A DNA stretch of 25,175 nucleotides from a virus: positions 1-25,175 of the IMG/VR virus record IMGVR_UViG_3300032088_000075; one strand, written 5' to 3'. Numbering within the stretch: the first letter of the stretch is position 1; the number at the start of each line of letters is the position of its first letter. Shown piece after piece: positions 6,530 through 14,320 of this stretch. The translations under genes and the position numbers were made by a program. Below the pieces are notes generated by a model. That model had not been told where the DNA came from. It worked only from the letters and a program-made list of their open reading frames with translations, and searched no databases.

Positions 6530-8037
6530 TGGAAAAAATAGTTGTTAAGAAAAAGAACGAGGTATTCTTAAGCGTTATAACTGAACCCGGAATAGAAATG
6601 GAATTGTCAGAACACTTCTGCTTTTATGTTCCAGGTTATAAGTTTATGCCTTCATATAAAAACCGGATGTGGGATGGTAAAATACGTTTATACGATTTGC
6701 GTAAAAAGCAAATTTACGCTGGGCTTTATAAGTACCTCATAGAATTTGCAAACGCTCGTGCTTATGAGTTTATAGTAGATGACAATTCTAAGTATGGTCG
6801 ACCTGACATCGAAGAGCTACATGATATTGATGAGTTACTTAAGCAGTTAACACTTACTGCTAATGGGGATATTATAGTACCTAGAGATTATCAGCTGAGT
6901 GCACTCTCGCATGCTTTAACTAATAAAAGTTCTTTACTATTAAGCCCAACGGCTTCGGGTAAGAGTTTAATTATATACTTAGCTGTTAGATATTACTTAG
7001 AGATGTATGACAGAAATGTATTGCTTATCGTACCTACGACTTCATTGGTTGAACAAATGTACTCCGATTTCGGCGACTATTCTTCTCGAGATAACTGGTC
7101 TATAGAGGAAAATTGCCACAAAATATATTCTGGTAAGGAGAAGTATAATCTAAAACACCGAGTTATAATCACAACCTGGCAGTCGATTTATAAAATGCAG
7201 ACTCCTTGGTTTGAAAATTACGGCATGGTAGTAGGCGATGAAGCACATAACTTTAAGGCTAAGTCTTTGACTGCTATACTAGAAAAATGTGTAAACGCGC
7301 AATATAGAATGGGAACCACTGGAACACTTGATGGAACCCAAACACATCAGTTAGTATTAGAGGGATTATTTGGTCCTGTGCACAAAGTGACTACTACGAA
7401 AAAACTGATAGAAGAAAAAGCGTTATCACAACTGGATATATTCGTATTACTACTTAAATACAGTGATGAACATTGTAGATTAGTCTCAAAAATGAAATAC
7501 CAGGAAGAGATAGATTTTATCGTTAAGTACGGACCAAGGAATAATTTTATATCAAACCTTGCAATGGACCAAGAAGGTAACTCACTTATATTGTTTCAGT
7601 TCGTAGAAAAACACGGTAAACCTTTACACAACATGTTACGTGAAAAATTTAACGAATTACCTAGAAATACAAGGAGGCTGTTTTATGTCAGTGGTGAAAC
7701 CGATGTGGATACGAGAGAAGAAATTCGCGCTATCACGGAAAAGGAAAGTGACGCGATTATTGTGGCGAGTATGGGTACTTTTTCTACTGGTATTAATATT
7801 AAGCGTCTTCACAATATCATATTCGCTTCACCGAGTAAGTCTCAAATTAGGGTTCTCCAAAGCATAGGTAGAGGTTTAAGGAAGTCTGAAGATGGTATAA
7901 ATACTAAAGTATATGATATTGCAGATGATTTACATTGGAAGGCCAAAAAGAATTATACACTAAATCATGCTGGGGAACGTATTAGAATATACAGCAAAGA
8001 AAAATTTGACTACAAAATACATGGTATAAATATATAA
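6529..8037 (+). CDS. uvsW: DNA/RNA helicase UvsW
   Basis: A superfamily 2 helicase that unwinds R-loops and branched DNA, helping phage T4 switch from origin-dependent to recombination-dependent replication. From ATG 6529 it is 502 aa, essentially the T4 length (503). Motifs: the N-terminal DNA-binding segment with YKFMPSYKNRMWDGKIRLYD, PRDYQ near residue 119, Walker A SPTASGKS at 139-146, DEAH at 237-240, GTTGT at 262-266, and QSIGRGLRKS (motif VI) near 445. An upstream in-frame ATG at 6502 would add nine residues but has no ribosome site; 6529 overlaps the uvsY stop as TGATG, giving coupled translation. The next gene abuts the stop codon directly. Confidence 0.96.
   Translation: MEKIVVKKKNEVFLSVITEPGIEMELSEHFCFYVPGYKFMPSYKNRMWDGKIRLYDLRKKQIYAGLYKYLIEFANARAYEFIVDDNSKYGRPDIEELHDIDELLKQLTLTANGDIIVPRDYQLSALSHALTNKSSLLLSPTASGKSLIIYLAVRYYLEMYDRNVLLIVPTTSLVEQMYSDFGDYSSRDNWSIEENCHKIYSGKEKYNLKHRVIITTWQSIYKMQTPWFENYGMVVGDEAHNFKAKSLTAILEKCVNAQYRMGTTGTLDGTQTHQLVLEGLFGPVHKVTTTKKLIEEKALSQLDIFVLLLKYSDEHCRLVSKMKYQEEIDFIVKYGPRNNFISNLAMDQEGNSLILFQFVEKHGKPLHNMLREKFNELPRNTRRLFYVSGETDVDTREEIRAITEKESDAIIVASMGTFSTGINIKRLHNIIFASPSKSQIRVLQSIGRGLRKSEDGINTKVYDIADDLHWKAKKNYTLNHAGERIRIYSKEKFDYKIHGINI
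8025..8032 (+). promoter_or_regulatory. Late promoter TATAAATA at the first Sm-like gene
   Basis: An exact late octamer at the end of uvsW, with its first T exactly 13 bases before the ATG at 8038. This is the same geometry as at 5552, implying transcription starting on the start codon. There is no ribosome site upstream of the ATG. Confidence 0.65.
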
Positions 8038-8415
8038 ATGGAAACAATCGAATCAGTAGACGTAAGACATTTTAAACTAACTAATGGCGAGAATATAATT
8101 TGCTATGTTCAATCTACCACTGAGCATGCATTCATTGTAGAACGGCCTGCGGCCGTGCAGGCTTCGCCTGCTGGAATTTGGAGTTTTGTTGATTGGTTTC
8201 CATTCTCTGACAAGAAGATATATAAGCTCATGAAGAGGTTTGTCATTAACCATACTGAGGTGGTGACTGAGACAAAGGAGTCATATATTAAGTATTCATG
8301 TCATGATGAAATTAAAGATATATCATATGATACTGATGAATACTCTGATGAATACTCTGATGTGGAATATGATATGTACGATATTGATACATCTGATAAG
8401 AAAACGGTGCATTAA
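8038..8415 (+). CDS. Sm-like (LSm-fold) small protein, copy 1, with acidic tail
   Basis: A 125-aa protein. Residues about 9-80 (RHFKLTNGENIICYV ... FIVERPAAV ... SFVDWFPFSDKKIYKL ... FVINHTEVV) show the five-strand pattern of a small Sm/SH3-like barrel family common in marine T4-like phages, and align with the protein at 22432 over KLTNGENIICYV versus RLTTGDEVICNV. The last 40 residues are very acidic and include a direct repeat, DEYSDEYSD. Function is unknown; Sm-like folds often bind RNA, but that is inference. The gene starts right after the uvsW stop. It contains two unusual GC-rich hairpins (8142-8171) and is covered by a promoter firing on the opposite strand. Confidence 0.75.
   Translation: METIESVDVRHFKLTNGENIICYVQSTTEHAFIVERPAAVQASPAGIWSFVDWFPFSDKKIYKLMKRFVINHTEVVTETKESYIKYSCHDEIKDISYDTDEYSDEYSDVEYDMYDIDTSDKKTVH
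8142..8171 (+). other. Back-to-back GC-rich hairpins inside the Sm-like gene
   Basis: ACGGCC-TGC-GGCCGT is followed immediately by GCAGGC-TTC-GCCTGC. The central GCAGGC can instead pair with the GCCTGC at 8145-8150, so two mutually exclusive folds are possible. The patch is far richer in GC than its surroundings. Confidence 0.6.
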
Positions 8416-8451
8416 CATACTGTATACCCCTAGCCTCAAGTGGACTCTTAT

Positions 8452-8480
8452 ATTATATCACGCTTTTTGCGGTTTGTACA
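8452..8480 (-). promoter_or_regulatory. Leftward (antisense) early-type promoter
   Basis: On the minus strand, GTGTACA (-35 hexamer TGTACA, 8480-8475), 17 bases, then TATAAT (8457-8452). It matches the phage's own promoter family in every fixed position. Transcription would begin near 8445 and run antisense to the first Sm-like gene and uvsW. No recognisable minus-strand gene lies downstream. Confidence 0.75.
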
Positions 8481-8524
8481 CCTTTTTATGCAAAAAAACT
8501 AAATTAATTAAATGAAAATAACTA

Positions 8525-8553
8525 TGTACATTCATTGTATACTATGTTATAAT
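8525..8553 (+). promoter_or_regulatory. Early-type promoter for gp55
   Basis: TGTACA at 8525-8530, 17 bases, TATAAT at 8548-8553, with TG one base before the -10 box (extended -10). It drives gp55, which has a GGGAG ribosome site. Confidence 0.88.
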
Positions 8554-8575
8554 ATACCATTATCGGGAGAAACAC

Positions 8576-9151
8576 ATGACTAAAAAAATCAAACCTAAAG
8601 ACAAACCGCATTACGTGAACAATAAGGAATTTTCTCAGGCTGTTATGGATTACGCGATATCGGCTCGATCTGCAAAGGATGTAGATAAAGTTCCTCCTAA
8701 AGTAACCAACTACATTGCAACCTGCTTTATGAAGATATCTGAAGGCCTGTCTCACAGACCGAACTTTGTTCGGTACACGTATCGTGAGGAGATGGTAATG
8801 GATGGCGTAGAAAATTGCTTGCGTGCAATTAATAACTATAAAATCGAAACTGCCACAAGGACCGGTAATCCCAACGCATTCTCGTACTTCACTCAAATAT
8901 GTTTCTTTGCGTTTATACGTAGAATTACTAAAGAGAAAAAGCAACAAGAAATTAAGTTTAGGTTTATTGAAAAGATGGGAATTGAAGACTTTGCTGCAAT
9001 GGGAATGGATGATCAAGGCGCGCAACAAACAATGGAATATGTAGATACTCTTAGGCAAAGAATTGACAAAATTCGTAATAAAGACGATAAGATCAAAGAA
9101 TTTGCGAAAATAGAAAAAGAAAAAGAAAAACTAGAATTGTTTATGGTATAA
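8576..9151 (+). CDS. 55: Late sigma factor gp55
   Basis: A 191-aa protein (T4 gp55 is 185 aa), the phage sigma that directs host RNA polymerase to TATAAATA late promoters, coupled to the sliding clamp gp45. The central region (YREEMVMDGVENCLRAINNY near residues 69-88, then NPNAFSYFTQICFFAFIRRITKEKKQ near 99-124) matches the sigma region 2-like core of gp55, which contacts the beta' coiled coil and the -10 element. The C-terminus is lysine/glutamate-rich and ends KLELFMV, similar to the hydrophobic clamp-binding tail of T4 gp55. It is preceded by an early-type promoter and runs into gp47 with a one-base gap. The six late octamers in this window are its expected targets. Confidence 0.93.
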   Translation: MTKKIKPKDKPHYVNNKEFSQAVMDYAISARSAKDVDKVPPKVTNYIATCFMKISEGLSHRPNFVRYTYREEMVMDGVENCLRAINNYKIETATRTGNPNAFSYFTQICFFAFIRRITKEKKQQEIKFRFIEKMGIEDFAAMGMDDQGAQQTMEYVDTLRQRIDKIRNKDDKIKEFAKIEKEKEKLELFMV

Positions 9152-9152
9152 T

Positions 9153-10214
9153 ATGAAAGTAGCTATTTTAAATGATACACACTGTGGTGTAAGAAATTCA
9201 TCAGACATTTTTTTAAGATATCAAGAAAGTTTTTATGAAGAGATATTTTTTCCGTATTTAAAAGAGAACAATATTAAAAACATTCTGCATCTGGGAGACT
9301 ACTATGAGCACAGAAAATTCGTCAACTTTAAAGCACTCAATGCTAATCGCAAGCATTTTCTTGAGCCTATGCGTGATGCCGGCATTACCATGGATATTAT
9401 ACCCGGAAATCATGATGTCTATTTCAAAAACACTAACGAGTTGTGCAGCCTTAAAGAGTTGCTTGGTTATTTTACCACTAATGTAAATATCATTATGAAG
9501 CCTACTGTACTAGACTATGATGGTTTAGGCGTTGCTGTGATTCCGTGGATCAATAATGCTAACTATAAAGAGTACGTTGATTTTGCTATGAAATGTAAAG
9601 CTCCTATATTAGGCGCGCACTTAGAACTAGCTGGTTTTGAAATGATGGCAGGTATTACTAATCCACATGGAATGAACGCTGAAATATTTTCGCGGTTTGA
9701 AAAGGTGTTATCTGGTCATTTCCATACAAGATCGCATCAAGCTAATGTAGATTATTTAGGTTCTCAATTTGAATTTACTTGGGCAGACGTTGATGATCCA
9801 AAGTATTTCCATATACTTGATACAGAAACAAGAGAGGTCACCGCCGTACGTAATCCCATTACTATGTTTAAAAAAATCGTATATGATGACAGTAAAACTG
9901 ATTATGATACTTTTGATTTTACTGACTGCGAGCATAAGTTTATTAAGTTAATAGTATTGGCTAAAAATGATTTATACATGTTCGACAAATTCGTTGATAA
10001 GCTGCAAGGTATAGAAACTCACGAGTTAAAAATAGCCGAAAGTTTTGAGGAATATTTAGGTGAAAGCGTTGAAGATGAAAAGGTATCGCTAGAGGATACC
10101 GCTGTGCTATTAGATTCTTACGTAGAAGCAGTTGATACTGACTTAGATAAAGATCATTTAAAAATTGAATTGAGAAAGCTTTATACCGAAGCGCAAAACT
10201 TAGAGGTAGTATGA
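9153..10214 (+). CDS. 47: Recombination nuclease subunit gp47 (Mre11-like)
   Basis: At 353 aa it is close to T4 gp47 (339 aa). It is the metallophosphoesterase subunit of the gp46/gp47 complex, which resects DNA ends for recombination and helps degrade host DNA. Metal-binding motifs are intact: LNDTHCG (Asp8, His10), HLGDYYEHR (Asp49), PGNHD (Asn86-His87-Asp88), GAHLE in the middle and GHFHTRS further on. It begins one base after the gp55 stop, without a ribosome site, so it is probably translated by coupling. Its TGA overlaps the ATG of gp46 (ATGA), which fits the two subunits being made together. Confidence 0.96.
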   Translation: MKVAILNDTHCGVRNSSDIFLRYQESFYEEIFFPYLKENNIKNILHLGDYYEHRKFVNFKALNANRKHFLEPMRDAGITMDIIPGNHDVYFKNTNELCSLKELLGYFTTNVNIIMKPTVLDYDGLGVAVIPWINNANYKEYVDFAMKCKAPILGAHLELAGFEMMAGITNPHGMNAEIFSRFEKVLSGHFHTRSHQANVDYLGSQFEFTWADVDDPKYFHILDTETREVTAVRNPITMFKKIVYDDSKTDYDTFDFTDCEHKFIKLIVLAKNDLYMFDKFVDKLQGIETHELKIAESFEEYLGESVEDEKVSLEDTAVLLDSYVEAVDTDLDKDHLKIELRKLYTEAQNLEVV

Positions 10215-11926
10215 TATATTTTAAATCGGTTTCTTGGAAGAATTTTCTTTCGACTGGTAATGATACAATTAAGGTACAATTAGATCGAACTCCGTCAACC
10301 CTTATTGTTGGCTCAAATGGTGCAGGTAAATCCACTATGCTAGATGCATTATCCTTTGGATTATTCGGTAAGCCACATCGTGACATTAAGAAAGATCAAA
10401 TGATTAATAGTATCAATAAGAAAGGCGCTATTGTTGAAGTTGAGTTTAACATAGGAAACTCGGAATTTAGAATTTTGCGTGGCATTAAACCTAACAAGTT
10501 TGAGATATGGCAAAATAATAACATGATAAATCAAGCATCAAATGCTAGAGACTATCAAAAATTCTTAGAACAAAACATCCTTAAGTTAAATCATAAGTCA
10601 TTTCATCAGGTAGTTGTGTTAGGAAGTAGTTCATTTATTCCTTTTATGCAACTCCCTGCGTGGTCTCGTAGAGCCGTCATTGAAGATCTATTGGATATCA
10701 ACATATTTAGTAAGATGAATACACTACTTAAAGAACGTAACTCTAAAATTAAAGAAGAACTATCAGAGATTAATCATTCGTTAGATCTGTATAAAACCAA
10801 GATGGACACGCAGTCTAAATATATCAAAGATTTACAAGCAATCAACAAAGACATGATTGCGTCTAAAGAAAATTCTATAGAATCGTATGAAGACGATGTA
10901 AAGAGATTGGTGAGTGAATCTGGAGAATTAGGTAAGAACCTTGATGCTTTAACAGAGATTGAAAATAAAACGCATGACGAGCTATCACGAAAAGTTTCAG
11001 ACATTAAATCTGAGGATCGGGTGTTTAAGTCCAAAATAAAGGACCTAGTAGGACAAGCTAAATTTTTTGAAGAGAACGAAATATGTCCTACATGTGATCA
11101 AGACATTGACATTAAAATTAAAACCAATAGGTTGGATCATATCAAAGCGTCTGCTGTAAATATACAACAGGGTATGAAACAATTGTCTGAAGATAACGAA
11201 TCATGCACAAATGATCTGTTAAAATGTCAAACAAATATAAAAGAGTTGGTAAGTAAGCAACGTAAAATTAATTCAAATAACGATAAAATTAATTTAATGC
11301 AGCAAGAAATAGAAAAGATTCAGAAAGAAATCGGCAATCTGTTGCAATCGTCTGGTGATATAAAAGCAGCAAAGGATGACCTAAGTAGCTATAGGGATGC
11401 GAAGGATAGTGTCACTGAAAAGAAGCTAGCATATGTAGAGGAAAGAACGTACAACGAAGTTATAGGCGAAATGCTCAAGGATACTGGCATTAAGACTAAG
11501 GTAATAAAGCAGTATCTTCCTGTTATGAATAGGCTCATTAATCAGTATCTCCAAGTACTTGATTTCTTTGTGGCATTCCATCTTGATGAAAATTTTACCG
11601 AAACTATTAGATCACGTCACCGTGATGCATTTAACTATGCGTCGTTCAGTGAAGGTGAGAAGCAAAGAATTGATTTGTCTTTATTATTTACTTGGAGACA
11701 AATCGCCAAGATGAAGAACTCTGCTTCTACTAACCTACTCGTACTTGACGAAACCTTTGATTCTTCTTTGGATCATGACGGAATTGATAATCTAACTAAG
11801 ATCCTAAACACTCTTGAAGATGGTACCAACGTCTTTATCATATCACATAAGGGTGATATATTAGAGAATAAGTTTAGATCTAAGATCGAATTTATCAAAG
11901 AACGTAATTTTTCTAAGATCAAATAG
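10211..11926 (+). CDS. 46: Recombination nuclease subunit gp46 (Rad50-like ATPase)
   Basis: A 571-aa SMC/Rad50-type ATPase (T4 gp46 is about 560 aa), partner of gp47. Walker A is GSNGAGKST at residues 34-42. Long coiled-coil arms follow (about 170-430), with a zinc hook CPTC at 292-295 at their tip. The signature motif FSEGEKQRI lies near 479-487 and Walker B LLVLDETFDSSLD near 508-520. ISHKGD near the end is the switch-histidine region. All elements of an active ATPase are present. It overlaps gp47 by four bases. About 120 untranslated bases follow before the next gene, containing a promoter but no clear terminator. Confidence 0.97.
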   Translation: MIYFKSVSWKNFLSTGNDTIKVQLDRTPSTLIVGSNGAGKSTMLDALSFGLFGKPHRDIKKDQMINSINKKGAIVEVEFNIGNSEFRILRGIKPNKFEIWQNNNMINQASNARDYQKFLEQNILKLNHKSFHQVVVLGSSSFIPFMQLPAWSRRAVIEDLLDINIFSKMNTLLKERNSKIKEELSEINHSLDLYKTKMDTQSKYIKDLQAINKDMIASKENSIESYEDDVKRLVSESGELGKNLDALTEIENKTHDELSRKVSDIKSEDRVFKSKIKDLVGQAKFFEENEICPTCDQDIDIKIKTNRLDHIKASAVNIQQGMKQLSEDNESCTNDLLKCQTNIKELVSKQRKINSNNDKINLMQQEIEKIQKEIGNLLQSSGDIKAAKDDLSSYRDAKDSVTEKKLAYVEERTYNEVIGEMLKDTGIKTKVIKQYLPVMNRLINQYLQVLDFFVAFHLDENFTETIRSRHRDAFNYASFSEGEKQRIDLSLLFTWRQIAKMKNSASTNLLVLDETFDSSLDHDGIDNLTKILNTLEDGTNVFIISHKGDILENKFRSKIEFIKERNFSKIK

Positions 11927-11991
11927 TTATAAGAACCGCGTTTTATATAAAAAATCCGTATAAAAACTATATACTATTTTCGCGAAAACAG

Positions 11992-12020
11992 TGTACAATC
12001 GACTAAAACCATAGTATAAT
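11992..12020 (+). promoter_or_regulatory. Early-type promoter for the VWA-metallopeptidase gene
   Basis: TGTACA at 11992-11997, 17 bases, TATAAT at 12015-12020. A 12-base perfect palindrome, TTTTCGCGAAAA (11977-11988), ends three bases before the -35 box and could be a regulator site. Confidence 0.87.
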
Positions 12021-12048
12021 GGTACCATATTAAAGATAAGGAATCGTT

Positions 12049-14205
12049 ATGTATCACAATTCAAGCCTCCCAAAGCTACTAGCGAAAGAGAATCTCACGA
12101 TTCGTCATGGTAATTATCAGACCCCGTGGTTTGATATTAAAAACCGTGTTCTCGGCCTTCCTCTATGGAAGGACATGGGCAAAGACGTGTATGACTTGTT
12201 TGTAGGACATGAGGTTGGCCATGCGTTAGAAACTCCATATGAAGGATGGCATGATAGTCCTGAAAAACTTCAGGGTTGTCCTAGGTCCTACATTAATGTA
12301 ATAGAAGATGCTAGGATTGAAAGAAAAGTTAAAAGCCGATATCCTGGTTTAGTGGGTCCATTCTCGCGAGCATACGCTAATTTATTCGAAGATAACTTTT
12401 TTGGAACTAATGATATAGATATTTCAGAACTAAGAATTATCGATAAAATTAATCTTCAGGCTAAAGTTGGTGCTCACGTCAATTTAGAGTTTACTGACGA
12501 AGAACAAGTGTTTATGGATAGAGCTATGACCACTGAAGACTTTCAAGAAGTCTTAGAATTAGTTAAAGATATTGTCGCCTACGATAAAACGCAGGAAGAA
12601 GATGATGACGGTGAAACTCCAGATGAAAACAAACTTAGCGAGACTGAACAAAACGAACCAGAAGAGCAAAGTGATCCTTCACAACAAAACAGTGATGATC
12701 AACCTGAAGATGAAGAAGAAAACAATACCGATTCTTCTGGAGATGATCTAGAAGATGAAGAAGATACGACTGAATCAGACGATGCAGGTTCGGTATCTCT
12801 TGGAGATGGAGCAGATGGAGAAAACAGTACCGCTATAACCGATGAAGCTTTTAGAAAAGCTGAAAGATCATTGCTTGATACTGACGATGGTGGACAACAG
12901 ACACTTGTTGTTTCTGACATCCACAAAGAAATCAGAAAAAAGATAGTTGTTAACTTTAAAGATCTTCAAGAGGAAAGGGCAATTGCTTTCAGTTCAAACA
13001 CTGAAGAGCCGTCTTATAACATACATGTCCTAGAACAGATTACTCAGGCTGCTACTGAATACTCTGCATATATTAAGTCGACTAAAAGAAGCGTCGCAGT
13101 CGCAGTTAAAGAATTCGAAATGAGAAAGGCAGCTACTCAGTGGGCTAAAGCAACCACCGCAAAGACTGGTGTCATCGACGTAAATAAGCTCTTCTCATAT
13201 AAGACTAACGAAGACATATTCAAACAGACGACTAGACTTCATGACGCTAAAAGCCATGGAATGATGATGCTAATCGACTACTCAGGATCTATGTATGGGT
13301 CACTGCCCAATGTTTTAGATCAACTAATTCACTTAGTATTGTTCTGTAAGCAAGTTAATATCCCCTTTGATGTCTATGCATTTACAACTACAAATACTAA
13401 TATCGACTATTACGATCTTAGAAATCAGGGTTTATTGTTTGATGGCGATATGGATTTAGACGGAATATGCATGCCTCTTTTGACTTCTTCGACACTCAAA
13501 AAATCAGATTTTGAAGCTTCGATTAAAGCTCTTCATGCTAGATCTTGTGTTGAGCCTTATGCGTCAAGGAAAATAATTGGAAAATCTGAAGAGTTTGGTT
13601 CAACTCCGTTAACTCAAGCTCTAGTAATGTCTCATCATTTAATTAAGGAATTTAAAGTCAAGCACGCGATTGAAAAAATGAATTTAGTAGTTTTCTCCGA
13701 CGGAGACGCTAACAGAATTCAAACATACCAAGATAGATCCTTAGAAGATAACAAGGTTTATACTAGAGGATCGTGGAAGGGCGTCAACCTAATGATTGAT
13801 GGAAAGCTTGTAAAATCTGAAGGTAAAATCGATGCGACAGCTGCAATATTGGAAAATATAAATAAAAGACTTGCTACAAATTGCATTGGGTTCTTTATGG
13901 CTGATAGTAACAGTGATTTTAACTCAAAAGTTGATGATATAGCCGGACATCACTGGGCTCAAGACGAAAGGAAAGAAGCTCAAAAAGAGTACAGAAAAAA
14001 CAAATGTGTTGTCAAAACTAATGCTCTTGGATACAACGAATTTTATCTAATTAAAGGTGGTAATAACCTTGAAACGTCCGATGATGGTTTTGACGTTACT
14101 TCAGATCACACCAGAGGTCAGATGACAGCGGCGTTTAAAAAATACTCTAAGAGTAAAAAGCAGAACAAAGTTCTCATGACTACTTTTGGAAAGTCGGTTG
14201 CATAA
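12049..14205 (+). CDS. CobT/NorD-like protein with HExxH site and VWA domain
   Basis: A 718-aa three-part protein. Residues 1-180 contain a zincin motif, HEVGH at 54-58, and NVIEDARIERK at 83-93, where Glu86 could be the third zinc ligand; ED-RIE followed by RYPG is also typical of the CobT/NorD family N-terminus. Residues about 180-265 form an acidic, disordered linker. The C-terminal half holds a von Willebrand A domain with MIDAS residues in DYSGS (410-414), a STPLT threonine and a VFSDGD aspartate. The next gene encodes a CobS/MoxR-like AAA+ ATPase, the usual partner of such VWA proteins in metal-chelatase and protein-remodelling complexes. It probably remodels or cleaves a protein target; the substrate is unknown. 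A cobalt chelatase role is unlikely, since no other cobalamin genes are present. Confidence 0.85.
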   Translation: MYHNSSLPKLLAKENLTIRHGNYQTPWFDIKNRVLGLPLWKDMGKDVYDLFVGHEVGHALETPYEGWHDSPEKLQGCPRSYINVIEDARIERKVKSRYPGLVGPFSRAYANLFEDNFFGTNDIDISELRIIDKINLQAKVGAHVNLEFTDEEQVFMDRAMTTEDFQEVLELVKDIVAYDKTQEEDDDGETPDENKLSETEQNEPEEQSDPSQQNSDDQPEDEEENNTDSSGDDLEDEEDTTESDDAGSVSLGDGADGENSTAITDEAFRKAERSLLDTDDGGQQTLVVSDIHKEIRKKIVVNFKDLQEERAIAFSSNTEEPSYNIHVLEQITQAATEYSAYIKSTKRSVAVAVKEFEMRKAATQWAKATTAKTGVIDVNKLFSYKTNEDIFKQTTRLHDAKSHGMMMLIDYSGSMYGSLPNVLDQLIHLVLFCKQVNIPFDVYAFTTTNTNIDYYDLRNQGLLFDGDMDLDGICMPLLTSSTLKKSDFEASIKALHARSCVEPYASRKIIGKSEEFGSTPLTQALVMSHHLIKEFKVKHAIEKMNLVVFSDGDANRIQTYQDRSLEDNKVYTRGSWKGVNLMIDGKLVKSEGKIDATAAILENINKRLATNCIGFFMADSNSDFNSKVDDIAGHHWAQDERKEAQKEYRKNKCVVKTNALGYNEFYLIKGGNNLETSDDGFDVTSDHTRGQMTAAFKKYSKSKKQNKVLMTTFGKSVA

Positions 14206-14259
14206 CAGATTGAGTTATAAAGAAGCATATGCATATAACAAAATAGTCTAAAAAAAGAG

Positions 14260-14288
14260 TGTACAAACGACTAAAACTGTAGTATAAT
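14260..14288 (+). promoter_or_regulatory. Early-type promoter for the CobS-like gene
   Basis: TGTACA at 14260-14265, 17 bases, TATAAT at 14283-14288. The spacer is nearly identical to that of the promoter at 11992 (ACTAAAAC shared), suggesting co-regulation of the VWA and AAA+ genes. Confidence 0.88.
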
Positions 14289-14320
14289 GTATACATACAA
14301 AATTGATAAGGAACTATATT

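Noticed and set aside
7896-7903. TATAAATA inside uvsW
   Set aside because: It encodes conserved codons in AT-rich coding DNA; a late promoter for the next gene is better placed at 8025.
8758-8774. Hairpin ACCGAAC-TTT-GTTCGGT in gp55, sharing the CCGAA/TTCGG stem of the late leaders
   Set aside because: It is within codons for a conserved-looking protein segment and lacks the flanking GATG and GGTC of the leader core.
8522-9058. A 178-codon minus-strand frame opposite gp55
   Set aside because: It mirrors the coding frame of gp55, has no recognisable motifs or ribosome site, and lies upstream of, not downstream from, the leftward promoter.
9146-9151. TATAAT just before gp47
   Set aside because: No TGTACA or TTGACA-like box at 17 bases and transcription would begin inside gp47.
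13857-13864. TATAAATA inside the VWA gene
   Set aside because: It lies deep in coding sequence with no start codon suitably downstream.
14303-14320. TTG start for the CobS-like gene
   Set aside because: It lies upstream of the AAGGA ribosome site, which is well spaced for ATG 14321.
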